Assembly: GCF_009793335.1 (NCBI RefSeq)
Contig: NZ_WING01000001.1
Location: 5,084,001-5,148,000, forward strand
Origin: Actinomadura sp. J1-007
Lineage (GTDB): Bacteria; Actinomycetota; Actinomycetes; Streptosporangiales; Streptosporangiaceae
DNA length: 64,000 nt
Direction: 5' to 3'
Part shown: piece after piece, positions 39,690 through 47,818 of the stretch
How positions within the stretch are numbered: position 1 is the first letter of the stretch
Layout of the letters: each line of letters starts with the position of its first letter
Program-made: the position numbers and the translations under genes
Notes under the pieces: generated by a model
Seen by the model: only the letters and a program-made list of their open reading frames with translations
What the model was told of the DNA's origin: nothing
Databases searched by the model: none

Positions 39690-39810
39690 GCCCGCCGCCG
39701 CGCCGCGTACGGCGCGCGAGGCGCATACGGCGCGGGCGGCGTGTACGGCAGAACGGCAACGAGCGAGCGGCAACCAGTGAGCGGCGACGAGCGCGAGCGA
39801 AGGAGACGGC

Positions 39811-40578
39811 ATGGAACTCGAACTGTCCGGCAAGAAGGCCGTGGTGACCGGCGCGGGGCAGGGCATCGGCCTCGCGGTCGTACGGGCCCTGGCGGAGGCG
39901 GGCGCGGACGTCTACGGCGGCGCCCGCACCGTCGGCCCCGAACTGCGCGAGGCCACCAAGTACACCATGGAGGTGGATCTCGCGACACCGGACGGGCCCG
40001 GCCGCCTGGTGGAGGCCGCGCGGGAGGAGCTCGGCGGCGTGGACGTCCTGGTCAACAACGTCGGCGGCGGCGTGAGCTGGGCCGCGAGCTTCCTCGACAT
40101 CGACGACGACGTGTGGCGGCGCTCGTTCGAGCTCAACCTGTTCAGCACCGTGCGGGCGAGCCGGGCCGCGCTGCCCGGCATGGTCGAGCGCGGCGGCGGG
40201 ACGATCGTCAACATCGGCTCGGCCAACGGCCGGCTCGCCGACCCGCAGCTCGCGCACTACGCGGCGGCGAAGGCGGCGCTGGCCAACCTCGGCAAGGCGC
40301 TGTCGGTCGAGTTCAGCCCGAAGGGCGTACGCGTCAACACGATCTCGCCCGGCCCCGTACGGACCCGGATCTGGACCAAGCCGCAGCTCGCGAAGCAGGC
40401 CGGGATGACGCCCGAGGAGTTCGTCCGGTCGGTGCCCGGCAAGGTCGGGCTGACGACCGGCGCGCTCGTCGAGCCGGAGGAGATCGCGGCGCTGGTCGTG
40501 CTGCTGGCGTCCGGCCGGATCCCCAGCGTGACGGGGGCCGACCTGTCGATCGACGCCGGGCTGCTCAAGATCGTCTGA
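39811..40578 (+). CDS. SDR oxidoreductase
   Basis: 255 residues: VVTGAGQGIGLAVVRALAEA (about residues 11-30), VDVLVNNVGGGVSWAASFLD (about 77), NIGSANGRLADPQLAHYAAAKAAL with Ser/Tyr/Lys of the catalytic triad spread over it, and a C-terminal SIDAGLLKIV. Classical SDR, NAD(P)H-dependent; the substrate is not known. RBS AAGGAGACGGC before ATG. The 120 bases upstream hold degenerate GTACGGC and GAGCG repeats. Two strong terminators follow. Confidence 0.88.
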   Translation: MELELSGKKAVVTGAGQGIGLAVVRALAEAGADVYGGARTVGPELREATKYTMEVDLATPDGPGRLVEAAREELGGVDVLVNNVGGGVSWAASFLDIDDDVWRRSFELNLFSTVRASRAALPGMVERGGGTIVNIGSANGRLADPQLAHYAAAKAALANLGKALSVEFSPKGVRVNTISPGPVRTRIWTKPQLAKQAGMTPEEFVRSVPGKVGLTTGALVEPEEIAALVVLLASGRIPSVTGADLSIDAGLLKIV

Positions 40579-40580
40579 CC

Positions 40581-40672
40581 GGTCCCGGGCGCCCCCCGCC
40601 TTCCCGGGGCGCCCGGGACCCCGCACGAGCGAGACCCCGGCCGCCCCTCCCTCCCGGGGCGGCCGGGGTCTC
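40581..40672. terminator. Two tandem terminator hairpins between convergent genes
   Basis: Stem 1 at 40581-40620 (GGTCCCGGGCGCCCC / GGGGCGCCCGGGACC); stem 2 at 40631-40672 (GAGACCCCGGCCGCCCC / GGGGCGGCCGGGGTCTC). Both are perfect 15-17 bp stems. Confidence 0.7.
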
Positions 40673-40730
40673 GCGCCGTACGCGCGCTCCGCCGGTCCGA
40701 AGCGCCCGCCGGCCGGGCCGGCGGGACCGG

Positions 40731-41597
40731 TCAGGCCGGTCCGGCGCCGACGGCGGAGGCGATCAGGTCGGCCTGCGCGGGCTCCTGCACGCAGGGGAAC
40801 AGGATCAGCTCGTCGCAGCCGATGTCGCGGTAGCCGTCCGCGAACTCGCGCAGCCGCCCCGCGTCGGTGATCACGCTGCGCACCGCCATCTCGGCCTTCC
40901 AGCCGATGAACGAGTAGTAATCCTCCAGGTACCGCCCGGCCCGCTCCTTCGCGCCCGGCCCGAGCGCCACGTACGCGATCGCGACGAGCCTCGGCTCGCC
41001 CGACCGGCCCGCCGACGACCACGCCTTGCGCGCCCGCCCGGCCAGCTCGGCGTAGCCCGCGGCGGAGCTGCCGCCGGCGATCCAGCCGTCGCCGTACGCG
41101 GCGGCCCGCTCCATCGCGGCGTCGGAGTGCCCGCCGACCAGCAGCGTCGGGCAGCCGCCGACCGGGCGCGGGCCCGGCACCGGCCCGGCCTGCGCCCCGT
41201 CGCAGTACCCGCGCAGCTCGCCGAGCAGGGCGTCGAGCCTTCGGCCGCGCCCGGCGTACGGCGTGCCGCACGCCTCGTAGTCGTCGGGACGGCCGCCCGC
41301 CGCGACCCCGATCGTGAGCCGCCCGCCCGACAGCCGGTCGAGGCTGCCGAGCTGCTTGACCAGCAGCGCCCGGTCGCCCCGGTACGCGGCGATCAGGATG
41401 GTGGTGGCGAGCCGGATGCGGGACGTGGCGCCCGCCGCGGCGGCGAGCGCGGTCAGCGGCTCGTACCCGTCGTACATCAGCCGGTCCAGCGCGCCGAGCG
41501 AGGAGAACCCGAGGTCCTCCGCGCGGCGGGCCCACTCGACCAGCTCGGCCCCGGCGATCCCGGGGATCATCGTCGGCAGCCCGATCCCGATGTCCAT
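40731..41597 (-). CDS. Luciferase-like (LLM, probably F420-dependent) oxidoreductase
   Basis: 288 residues. MDIGIGLPTMIPGIAGAELV, DLGFSSLGALDRLMYDGYEP, GATSRIRLATTILIAAYRGD and LSGGRLTIGVAAGGRPDDYE mark the luciferase-like TIM barrel. It is translationally coupled to the SDR upstream (TGATG at 41597), so it belongs to the cluster and may hydroxylate, reduce or Baeyer-Villiger-oxidise an intermediate with FMNH2 or F420H2. Homologue of 1160-2056. Confidence 0.85.
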   Translation of the reverse strand: MDIGIGLPTMIPGIAGAELVEWARRAEDLGFSSLGALDRLMYDGYEPLTALAAAAGATSRIRLATTILIAAYRGDRALLVKQLGSLDRLSGGRLTIGVAAGGRPDDYEACGTPYAGRGRRLDALLGELRGYCDGAQAGPVPGPRPVGGCPTLLVGGHSDAAMERAAAYGDGWIAGGSSAAGYAELAGRARKAWSSAGRSGEPRLVAIAYVALGPGAKERAGRYLEDYYSFIGWKAEMAVRSVITDAGRLREFADGYRDIGCDELILFPCVQEPAQADLIASAVGAGPA

Positions 41598-42334
41598 CAG
41601 ATCCCGCCGTCCACGTTGACCGTCGCGCCGGTGACGTACCGGGACACGTCGCTGGCGAGGAACAGCACGGCCGCCGCGACGTCCTCACCGCGGCCGAGGT
41701 CGCCGAGCGCGGTCATGCCGCGGATGATGTCGGCGACCGGGGGCGGCGGCCCGCCGCCCGGCTCGGTCACGATCACGCCGGGCGCGACGATGTTGACCCG
41801 GATCCCGCGCTTGCCGACCTCCTTGGCGAGCGAGCGCGTCAGCCCGGTCAGCGCCGTCTTGGACGCCCCGTAGTGGGCGCTCTCGGGCCGTCCCCGGTAG
41901 CCGGCGACCGCGCCGATGTTCACGATCGAGCCGCCGTCCGCCAGCAGCGGCAGCGCCGCCTGGATCACGGTGAACCCGCAGGTCAGATTGGTCTCCAGGA
42001 CCCGCCTGAACTCCGCGGCCGTCAGCTCGTGCAGGGGGGAGCGCGCGTCGATCCCCACGTTGTTGACCACCACGTCCAGCCCGCCGAGCGCCTCCCGGCA
42101 CGCCTGCGCCAGCGCCGCCACCTCGGCCGCGTCGGTGACGTCGGCGCGGACCACGCGGTGGCCGTCGCCGAGCGCCTTCAGTTCGCGGGCGAGGCCGTCG
42201 GCGTCCTCGCCGGGGCTGCGGTGGCAGGCGACGACCCGGGCCCCGGCCCTGGCGAACGCCAGCACCGTCTCCCGGCCGATCCCGCGCGTGCCACCGGTGA
42301 CCAGGACGCGTTTGCCCGCCAGTGCAAGATCCAC
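41597..42334 (-). CDS. SDR ketoreductase (FabG-like)
   Basis: 245 residues from GTG 42334, with RBS GAGGAGGTAACC on its strand. VTGGTRGIGRETVLAFARAG (about residues 11-30), VVVNNVGIDARSPLHELT, YGASKTALTGLTRSLAKEVG and the end YVTGATVNVDGGI. It is closely related in pattern to the SDR regions at 10650-11367 and 15544-16284, suggesting three ketoreductase paralogues in one pathway. Coupled to the luciferase-like gene. Confidence 0.9.
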   Translation of the reverse strand: MDLALAGKRVLVTGGTRGIGRETVLAFARAGARVVACHRSPGEDADGLARELKALGDGHRVVRADVTDAAEVAALAQACREALGGLDVVVNNVGIDARSPLHELTAAEFRRVLETNLTCGFTVIQAALPLLADGGSIVNIGAVAGYRGRPESAHYGASKTALTGLTRSLAKEVGKRGIRVNIVAPGVIVTEPGGGPPPPVADIIRGMTALGDLGRGEDVAAAVLFLASDVSRYVTGATVNVDGGI

Positions 42335-42500
42335 GGTTACCTCCTCAGACGTCGCCGCCGACGATGGCCCGGCCCGCTCGCACGGGGCTGGAGCCCGGCT
42401 CGGGGCCCGGCCGCGCCCCGGCCCGGCCCCGCGAGCCGGGTTCGACCGCGCCCGGAGGGGCGGCGGCCAGCATGGCCGCAACATACGAGAGGAGGCCGGG

Positions 42501-42827
42501 GTGCACCGGACATTGATCGTCGCTCGCATGGAGCCGTCCGAGGCGGAGCACGTCGCGCGGATCTTCGGGGACTCCGACGCGAGCGACCTGCCCCGGATGA
42601 TCGGGGTGTCGCGACGCACGCTGTTCCGCTTCCACGACCTGTACTTCCATCTGGTCGAGGCGGACGAGGACATCTCGCCGAACCTGTACAAGGCGCGCAG
42701 CCACCCGCTCTACGGAGAGATCAACGAGCGGCTGTCGCACCACATCCGGCCGTACGACCCGAACTGGAAGGAACCGAAGGACGCGATGGCCAGCCCCTTC
42801 TACGTCTGGGACGCCAACGGTGAGTGA
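42501..42827 (+). CDS. TcmI-type polyketide cyclase
   Basis: 108 residues, a single ferredoxin-like domain: HRTLIVARMEPSEAEHVARI, GVSRRTLFRFHDLYFHLVEA and HPLYGEINERLSHHIRPYDP. This family (tetracenomycin F2 cyclase TcmI, WhiE-VII) closes late rings of tetracyclic and pentangular polyphenols. GTG 42501 after GAGAGGAGGCCGGG. It overlaps the FAD monooxygenase start by eight bases. Its presence with a cupin TcmJ-like and a TcmN-like cyclase supports a pentangular-type product. Confidence 0.93.
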   Translation: MHRTLIVARMEPSEAEHVARIFGDSDASDLPRMIGVSRRTLFRFHDLYFHLVEADEDISPNLYKARSHPLYGEINERLSHHIRPYDPNWKEPKDAMASPFYVWDANGE

Positions 42828-44442
42828 CTACGACGACGAGGTCCCGGTCCTGATCGTCGGCGCCGGACCGGTGGGGCTGTCCTCCGCCGCGTTCCTCGGC
42901 CGGCACGGGGTGCGCGCGCTGCTGGTCGAGAAGCGCGCCGACACCTCCGTGCTGCCCCGGGCGCCCGGCCTCCAGGCCCGCACGATGGAGCTGTTCCGCG
43001 CCGCCGGGATGGGGCCGGAGGTGCGGGCGCTGGAGATCGGCGACTCGCACCCGTTCTTCGAGGGCGGCATCCTGCGGGTCAACACCTACGCGGAGATCGC
43101 CGACGCCGAGGTGGTGGAGGCGCCGTCGCTGGACGGCCCGGACATCAGCCCCGAGCGCGTGATGGGCTGCGGCCAGGACCGCTACGAGGTCGTCCTCGCC
43201 GAGAAGGCCCGCGAGTTCGGCGCCGAGGTCCGCTTCGGCGTGCGGCTGCGCTCGATCGAGCAGGACGAGGACGGCGTCACCGCGCGGGTCGAGGACACCG
43301 CGACCGGCGAGGTCCGCACCGTCCGCGCCTCGTACCTGATCGGCGCGGACGGCGCGAGCAGCACGGTCCGCCGGGAGCTCGGCGTGGAGCGCACCGGCCG
43401 CGGCACCGTGTTCAACGCGCTCAGCATCTACTTCCGGGCGCCGGAGCTGGAGGCCGTCCTCGCCGACCGGCCGTTCATCCTCTGCTACGCCACGGCGGGC
43501 GGGTCGATGACCGGGCTGTCGCGGCTGCACGGCTGCGACCCCTGGCTGGCCGCGCCGGTGTACTTCCCGGAGAAGGGCGAGACGCCGGACGACTTCACCG
43601 ACGAGCGCTGCGTCGAGATCGTCCGGGAGGCGTCGGGCCTGCCGGACATGCACGTGGAGATCATGGCGAAGGTGCCGTGGGAGGGCGCGCAGCTCGTCGC
43701 CGAGCGGTTCCGCACCGGCCGGGTGTTCCTGGCGGGCGACGCCGCGCACGTCCACCCGCCGGCCGGCGGGTTCGGCGCGAACACCGGCATCCACGACGCG
43801 CACAACCTGGCGTGGAAGCTCGCCGCCCGGCTGAAGGGCTGGGCGGGCGACGAACTGCTCGACACCTACCACGACGAACGGCACGCGGTCGGCAGCGCGA
43901 TGGCCGAGCAGGCGATGGTCCGCAACCGGATCCGGCACGGCTACGCCGACGACGACGTCAGGCGGCGGATGGTCGACGACATCGTCATCACGCTCGGCTA
44001 CCGCTACCGGTCCCAGGCGATCGTCGCGAAGGACGACCGCCCGGTGCTGACCGCGCCGCTCCGGCTCGACGGTGAGCCGGGCACCCGCGCGCCGCACGTC
44101 TGGCTGGAACGCGACGGCGTCCGCATCTCGACGATCGACCTGTTCTGGGACTCGTTCGTCCTGCTGACGGGGCCCGGCGGGAAGGCGTGGCACGAGGCGG
44201 CGGCGCGGCTGGCCGCCGGGAGCCCGGTGCCGCTGCGCACCGTGCGGATCGGCGAGGACTGCGTCGCGGAGGGCGACTGGGCGGCGGCGTACGGCATCCC
44301 GCCGGACGGCGCGGTGCTGGTCAGGCCGGACGCGTTCGTGGCGTGGCGCAGCTCAGGCGGCGTCCCCGACCCCGACGCGATCCTGTCGCTCGTCCTCGAC
44401 CAGGTCGCGGGCGCGGGCGCGGCGGCCACCGCCGCGCGCTGA
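42820..44442 (+). CDS. FAD-dependent aromatic hydroxylase (RdmE/PgaE type)
   Basis: 540 residues, the length of aromatic polyketide hydroxylases. FAD motif VGAGPVGLSSAAFLGRHG (about residues 14-31), IGADGASSTVRRELG (about 174), GDAAHVHPPAGGFGANTGIHDAHNLAWKL (about 306-334, GD motif) and a C-terminal thioredoxin-like domain are present. It oxidises phenolic rings with NAD(P)H and oxygen; related enzymes also carry out Baeyer-Villiger ring expansion. GTG start at 42820 inside the TcmI gene end; the stop overlaps the TenA-like start (TGATG). Confidence 0.93.
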   Translation: MSDYDDEVPVLIVGAGPVGLSSAAFLGRHGVRALLVEKRADTSVLPRAPGLQARTMELFRAAGMGPEVRALEIGDSHPFFEGGILRVNTYAEIADAEVVEAPSLDGPDISPERVMGCGQDRYEVVLAEKAREFGAEVRFGVRLRSIEQDEDGVTARVEDTATGEVRTVRASYLIGADGASSTVRRELGVERTGRGTVFNALSIYFRAPELEAVLADRPFILCYATAGGSMTGLSRLHGCDPWLAAPVYFPEKGETPDDFTDERCVEIVREASGLPDMHVEIMAKVPWEGAQLVAERFRTGRVFLAGDAAHVHPPAGGFGANTGIHDAHNLAWKLAARLKGWAGDELLDTYHDERHAVGSAMAEQAMVRNRIRHGYADDDVRRRMVDDIVITLGYRYRSQAIVAKDDRPVLTAPLRLDGEPGTRAPHVWLERDGVRISTIDLFWDSFVLLTGPGGKAWHEAAARLAAGSPVPLRTVRIGEDCVAEGDWAAAYGIPPDGAVLVRPDAFVAWRSSGGVPDPDAILSLVLDQVAGAGAAATAAR

Positions 44443-45113
44443 TGCGCGCCGAGCTGGCGGCGGCCGCCGGGCCGCTGGCCGCCCGGATCACCGGGCACCC
44501 GTTCTGGGACGGCCTGCGGCGCGGCACCCTGCCCCCGGCGGCGCTGTGGCACTTCGCCGAGCAGGACGCGCACCACGTCGTGCCCGCGTACGCGCGGGCG
44601 CTGGCGGGGTGCGCGGCCCTCGCCGGCAGCGACGCGCACGGCGCGCTGCTGGCCTCGGCGGGCAGCGCCACGTTCGGCTCGCTGCCCCGGCTGGACGAGG
44701 AGCTGCCCAAGCTGGCGGCGGCGCTCGGGACCGCCGCGCCCGGCGCCGCCCCGGCGCGCCCCGCCCCGGCGGTGCACGCCTACACCTCGTTCATGCGGGC
44801 CGCCCCGGCGCGCTCGTTCGCCGCCGGGGTCGGCGCGCTGCTGCCGATGACCTGGTTCCACCTGCTGGTCTGCGAGGACCTCGCCGAACGCCACGACCCG
44901 AACGGCCGGTACGCGTTCTGGATCGCGCGCTACCTGCCCGAGGGGGACTACCTGGAGCACTACGTCGAGTCGTTCCTCACGATGATCGAGGAGGTCGCCG
45001 CCGAGTCGCCGCCGCACGAACGCGACGACCTGCTCACCTGTTTCCACCGCGCCGCCGCCCACGAATGGAACTTCGCCGAATCCGCCTACAACCGCGAATC
45101 CTGGCCGGTCTGA
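44442..45113 (+). CDS. TenA/PqqC-fold protein lacking the thiaminase cysteine
   Basis: 223 residues of the heme-oxygenase-like TenA family: ITGHPFWDGLRRGTLPPAAL, WHFAEQDAHHVVPAYARALA, YAFWIARYLPEGDYLEHYVE and the C-terminal Glu in HEWNFAESAY. By eye, the nucleophile of thiaminase II (normally Cys in an LPCxW motif) is Met in LLPMTWFHL, and two nearby tyrosines appear to be histidines. Thiamine salvage is therefore unlikely; an oxygenase or other cluster-specific role is inferred. It is coupled to the aromatic hydroxylase by TGATG. A terminator follows. Confidence 0.8.
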   Translation: MRAELAAAAGPLAARITGHPFWDGLRRGTLPPAALWHFAEQDAHHVVPAYARALAGCAALAGSDAHGALLASAGSATFGSLPRLDEELPKLAAALGTAAPGAAPARPAPAVHAYTSFMRAAPARSFAAGVGALLPMTWFHLLVCEDLAERHDPNGRYAFWIARYLPEGDYLEHYVESFLTMIEEVAAESPPHERDDLLTCFHRAAAHEWNFAESAYNRESWPV

Positions 45114-45126
45114 CCCGGCCCGAAAA

Positions 45127-45180
45127 GGACGCGGCGCGCCACCGGAATACCCCGGCGACGCGCCGCGTCCGCCGTTTTCC
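45127..45180 (+). terminator. Terminator after TenA-like gene
   Basis: 12-bp stem GGACGCGGCGCG / CGCGCCGCGTCC, then GCCGTTTTCC. Confidence 0.7.
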
Positions 45181-45366
45181 TGGCCAGCGCGAAGGCACCC
45201 CATCGTTCCCCGGGACAAATTCAGGACGGCACGGTAAAACAGTCCTGGGACAGGACCGCGGCCCGGTGTGCAGCGATCATGTAGAGATCATTCTGTGTTG
45301 GGATTCTCAATCTCGCTGATGCAACGGATTCGCTATCCGACGGCGAGAAGGCGAGGAGGCAGCGGG

Positions 45367-45492
45367 ATGGGAAAGCATGGCAAGAAGGAGAAGTGCAGCG
45401 CGTGTGACGGGAAGGGAACGATCGTTACCTGGGTGGACAACAAGAAGGAAACCCGTTCGTGCTGGGGGTGCGGCGGGTCCGGGGAGGTGTGA
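45367..45492 (+). CDS. Small DnaJ-type zinc-finger peptide
   Basis: 41 residues from ATG 45367 (RBS GGAGGCAGCGGG). Two CxxCxGxG motifs (CSACDGKG and CWGCGGSG) separated by 15 residues make one DnaJ-like zinc-binding module; nothing else of DnaJ is present. The stop shares one base with the downstream methyltransferase start. In actinomycetes such small zinc-ribbon proteins often accompany regulatory or modification genes; the function is not known. The upstream stretch (45190-45366) and this gene are less GC-rich than the cluster. A longer in-frame reading from 45268 is unlikely. Confidence 0.75.
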   Translation: MGKHGKKEKCSACDGKGTIVTWVDNKKETRSCWGCGGSGEV

Positions 45493-46301
45493 TGGACGCC
45501 CGTGCCGCTGTGCGGGCGGTCCCTCGGGAGGCGTTCATTCCGGACGTGATCTGGGTGCATCGCGGGGATGGCTGGTCGGTTCCCGTCCGGCGCGGTGAGG
45601 ATCCGGAGCGGTGGGCCGAGCTGGCCGGCTCCGGTGACTCGATCGTGATCCAGATGGACGACGGGACGGCCGCCGAGAAGGGGGCGTGGCCCACCTCGTC
45701 CAGCACGGCGCCGGAGGGCATGGTCACCATGATCGACGCTTTGGGCGTTCAGCCGGGAATGCGCGTTCTGGAGATCGGCACGGGGAGCGGTTTCAACGCC
45801 GCCGTGCTCGCTCACCTTCTGGGCGCGGAGAATGTGACCACGATGGAGATCGACGCGGCGTTGGCCGAGCATGCCCGCACGGCGCTCGATCGAGCGGGAT
45901 ATCCGGTGCACGTGGTCACGGGCGACGGCGCCGAGGGATATGCGGCGGGCGCGCCTTATGACCGGGTGGTGGTGACCGCCTCGGTGCACACCGTGCCGTA
46001 TGCGTGGATCGAGCAGACGAAGCCCGGCGGAATCCTCGTGGTGCCGTGGGCGTTCACCTTTCACCCGGACGGACCGTTGGCCAAGCTGACCGTTCGGAAC
46101 GACGGCACCGCGGAGGGACGGTTCATCGGTCCCGGGTTCTATATGCCGGTACGGGACCAGCGGGTCCGGCAAGCCGTGCTGCATGAGACGCGGGAGCGGT
46201 GGAGCAAGGCCGGTGAACCGTCCTGCACCCGGTACGGGGTGACGGTGACGCGGGACGGGCAGCGGATCTGGTTGGACACGCCGGACAACCCGGTCGCTTG
46301 A
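45492..46301 (+). CDS. PCMT-like protein (L-isoaspartate) methyltransferase
   Basis: 269 residues. N-terminal PREAFIPDVIWVHRGDG, SAM motif I MRVLEIGTGSGFNAAVLAHL (about residues 90-109), the acidic post I VTTMEIDAALAEHA, YDRVVVTASVHTVPYAWIEQ and PGGILVVPWAF follow the protein-L-isoaspartate O-methyltransferase family. The usual substrate-loop motif QTISQP is replaced here by TSSSTAPEGM, so the substrate may differ (members occur in peptide-modification systems). It is coupled to the zinc-finger peptide. This pair interrupts the polyketide genes and may be an independent insert. Confidence 0.85.
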   Translation: MDARAAVRAVPREAFIPDVIWVHRGDGWSVPVRRGEDPERWAELAGSGDSIVIQMDDGTAAEKGAWPTSSSTAPEGMVTMIDALGVQPGMRVLEIGTGSGFNAAVLAHLLGAENVTTMEIDAALAEHARTALDRAGYPVHVVTGDGAEGYAAGAPYDRVVVTASVHTVPYAWIEQTKPGGILVVPWAFTFHPDGPLAKLTVRNDGTAEGRFIGPGFYMPVRDQRVRQAVLHETRERWSKAGEPSCTRYGVTVTRDGQRIWLDTPDNPVA

Positions 46302-46306
46302 GGCCG

Positions 46307-46362
46307 GCCGTCCCGGGGCCGGCGCGCGTACGCGCCGCCGGGACGGGCCCCGGCGGCGCGTC
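46307..46362. terminator. GC-rich hairpin region between convergent genes
   Basis: Overlapping inverted repeats (CGTCCCGG.../...CCGGGACG and CGCCGCCGGG/CCCCGGCGGCG) lie between the PCMT and biotin carboxylase stops. Competing stems make the exact structure uncertain. Confidence 0.5.
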
Positions 46363-46376
46363 GCTTCCGTTTCGCG

Positions 46377-47747
46377 TCAGGCGGTGCGGAGGGTGGGGCG
46401 GTGGACGGCCATGTCGTCCACCAGGGACGTGGTGTGCTTGGCGGCTCGGAAGGTGGCGTCGGCGAGGACCTCGCGGAGGTAGTCGCGGGTCGTGCGGACG
46501 CCCCGGCCGCTCACGCGGAACTCCTCCAGGGCCCGGTCGGCGCGCTCGATGGCCTGGCGGCGGTCGGGCGCCCAGACCGCGACCTTCGCCAGCAGCGGGT
46601 CGTAGTCGGCGGTGACGCGGAAGCCGGGGTAGCCGTGGGTGTCCACCCGGACGAACGGGCCGCTCGGCGGCTGGAACACCTCGATCGCGCCGGGCGTCGG
46701 CATGAAGCCGCGGTTCGGGTCCTCGGCGTTGACGCGGCACTCGATGGAGACGCCGCGCGGGGCGATGTCGTCCTGGGTGATCGACAGGCCGTCGCCCGCC
46801 GCGACGCGGAGCTGCTCGCGGACCAGGTCCACGCCGGTGACCAGCTCGGTCACCGGGTGCTCGACCTGGATGCGGCAGTTGACCTCCATGAACGTGAAGC
46901 CGCCGTCGTCGTCCACAAGGAACTCGTAGGTGCCGGCGCCCGCGTAGTCCACCTGGGACGCGGCGCGGACGGCCGCGGCGCAGATCCGGTCGGCCAGCTC
47001 GCGGGGCAGGCCGGGCGCCGGGGTCTCCTCGACCAGCTTCTGCCGGCGGCGCTGCACCGAGCAGTCGCGCTCGCCGAGGTGCAGGACGCCGCCGCGGCCG
47101 TCGCCGAGGACCTGCACCTCGACGTGCCGGGCGTTGTCGAGGTAGCGCTCGATGTAGAGCCGGGGGTCGCCGAAGACGGCCTGCGCGCTCGCGCGGGCCT
47201 GCGCCCAGGCGAGCGGCAGGTCGCGGGGGGCGCGCACGACGGTCATGCCGCGCCCGCCGCCCCCGGCGGTGGCCTTGAGGATCACCGGGTAGCCGATCTC
47301 GGACGCGACCGAGCGGGCCTGTTCGAGGGTCGTCAGGGACTCGGAGCTGCCGGGCAGGACGGGCAGCCCGGCGGCCTGCGCGATCTCGCGGGCGCGGGCC
47401 TTGTCGCCGAGGCGGGCGAGCAGCTCGGCGGGCGGGCCGATGAACGTCAGCCCCTCGGCCTCGCAGATCTCGGCGAAGTCGGGGTCCTCCGACAGGAACC
47501 CGTACCCCGGGTGCACGGCGTCCGCGCCGGTCTGGAGCGCGGCCGTCACGATCGCGGCGGCGTTCAGGTAGCTGTGCCTGGCGGGGGCGGGACCGATGCG
47601 GACGCACTCGTCGGCGAAGCGCGTCACGGCCGAGTCGCGATCGCTGTCCGAGCACACCGCGATCGTGCGGATGCCGAGCTCGCGGCAGGTGCGGGCGACG
47701 CGGAGCGCGATCTCACCCCGGTTGGCGATCAGGATGGACGAAAACAC
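46377..47747 (-). CDS. accC: Biotin carboxylase subunit of acetyl-CoA carboxylase
   Basis: 456 residues. ILIANRGEIALRVARTCREL at the N-terminus, the ATP-grasp glycine loop KATAGGGGRGMTVVR (about residue 160), EVQVLGDGRGGVLHLGERDC, the catalytic EVNCRIQVEHPVTELVTG (about 285) and the C-terminal biotin carboxylase domain. It carboxylates biotin on the AccB encoded at 4167. Pathway-dedicated copies occur in several aromatic polyketide clusters to supply malonyl-CoA. GTG start at 47747 after CGAGAGGAAGCCC; 71 bases downstream of accDA in the same direction. Confidence 0.95.
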   Translation of the reverse strand: MFSSILIANRGEIALRVARTCRELGIRTIAVCSDSDRDSAVTRFADECVRIGPAPARHSYLNAAAIVTAALQTGADAVHPGYGFLSEDPDFAEICEAEGLTFIGPPAELLARLGDKARAREIAQAAGLPVLPGSSESLTTLEQARSVASEIGYPVILKATAGGGGRGMTVVRAPRDLPLAWAQARASAQAVFGDPRLYIERYLDNARHVEVQVLGDGRGGVLHLGERDCSVQRRRQKLVEETPAPGLPRELADRICAAAVRAASQVDYAGAGTYEFLVDDDGGFTFMEVNCRIQVEHPVTELVTGVDLVREQLRVAAGDGLSITQDDIAPRGVSIECRVNAEDPNRGFMPTPGAIEVFQPPSGPFVRVDTHGYPGFRVTADYDPLLAKVAVWAPDRRQAIERADRALEEFRVSGRGVRTTRDYLREVLADATFRAAKHTTSLVDDMAVHRPTLRTA

Positions 47748-47818
47748 GGGCTTCCTCTCGTCGGGCACGCCGGGCGCGTGCCTCCGGTCGGTTCCTCGGT
47801 CACCGGCGGACTCTCCGG

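Noticed and set aside
37568-39847. Long plus-strand frame across the antiporter gene
   Set aside because: Antisense shadow with His/Arg-rich composition; the antiporter on the minus strand has clear membrane helices.
45367-45492. RiPP precursor peptide modified by the PCMT-like enzyme
   Set aside because: The CxxCxGxG pairs indicate a zinc-binding module; no leader/core division or other RiPP enzymes are seen. Kept only as a remote possibility.
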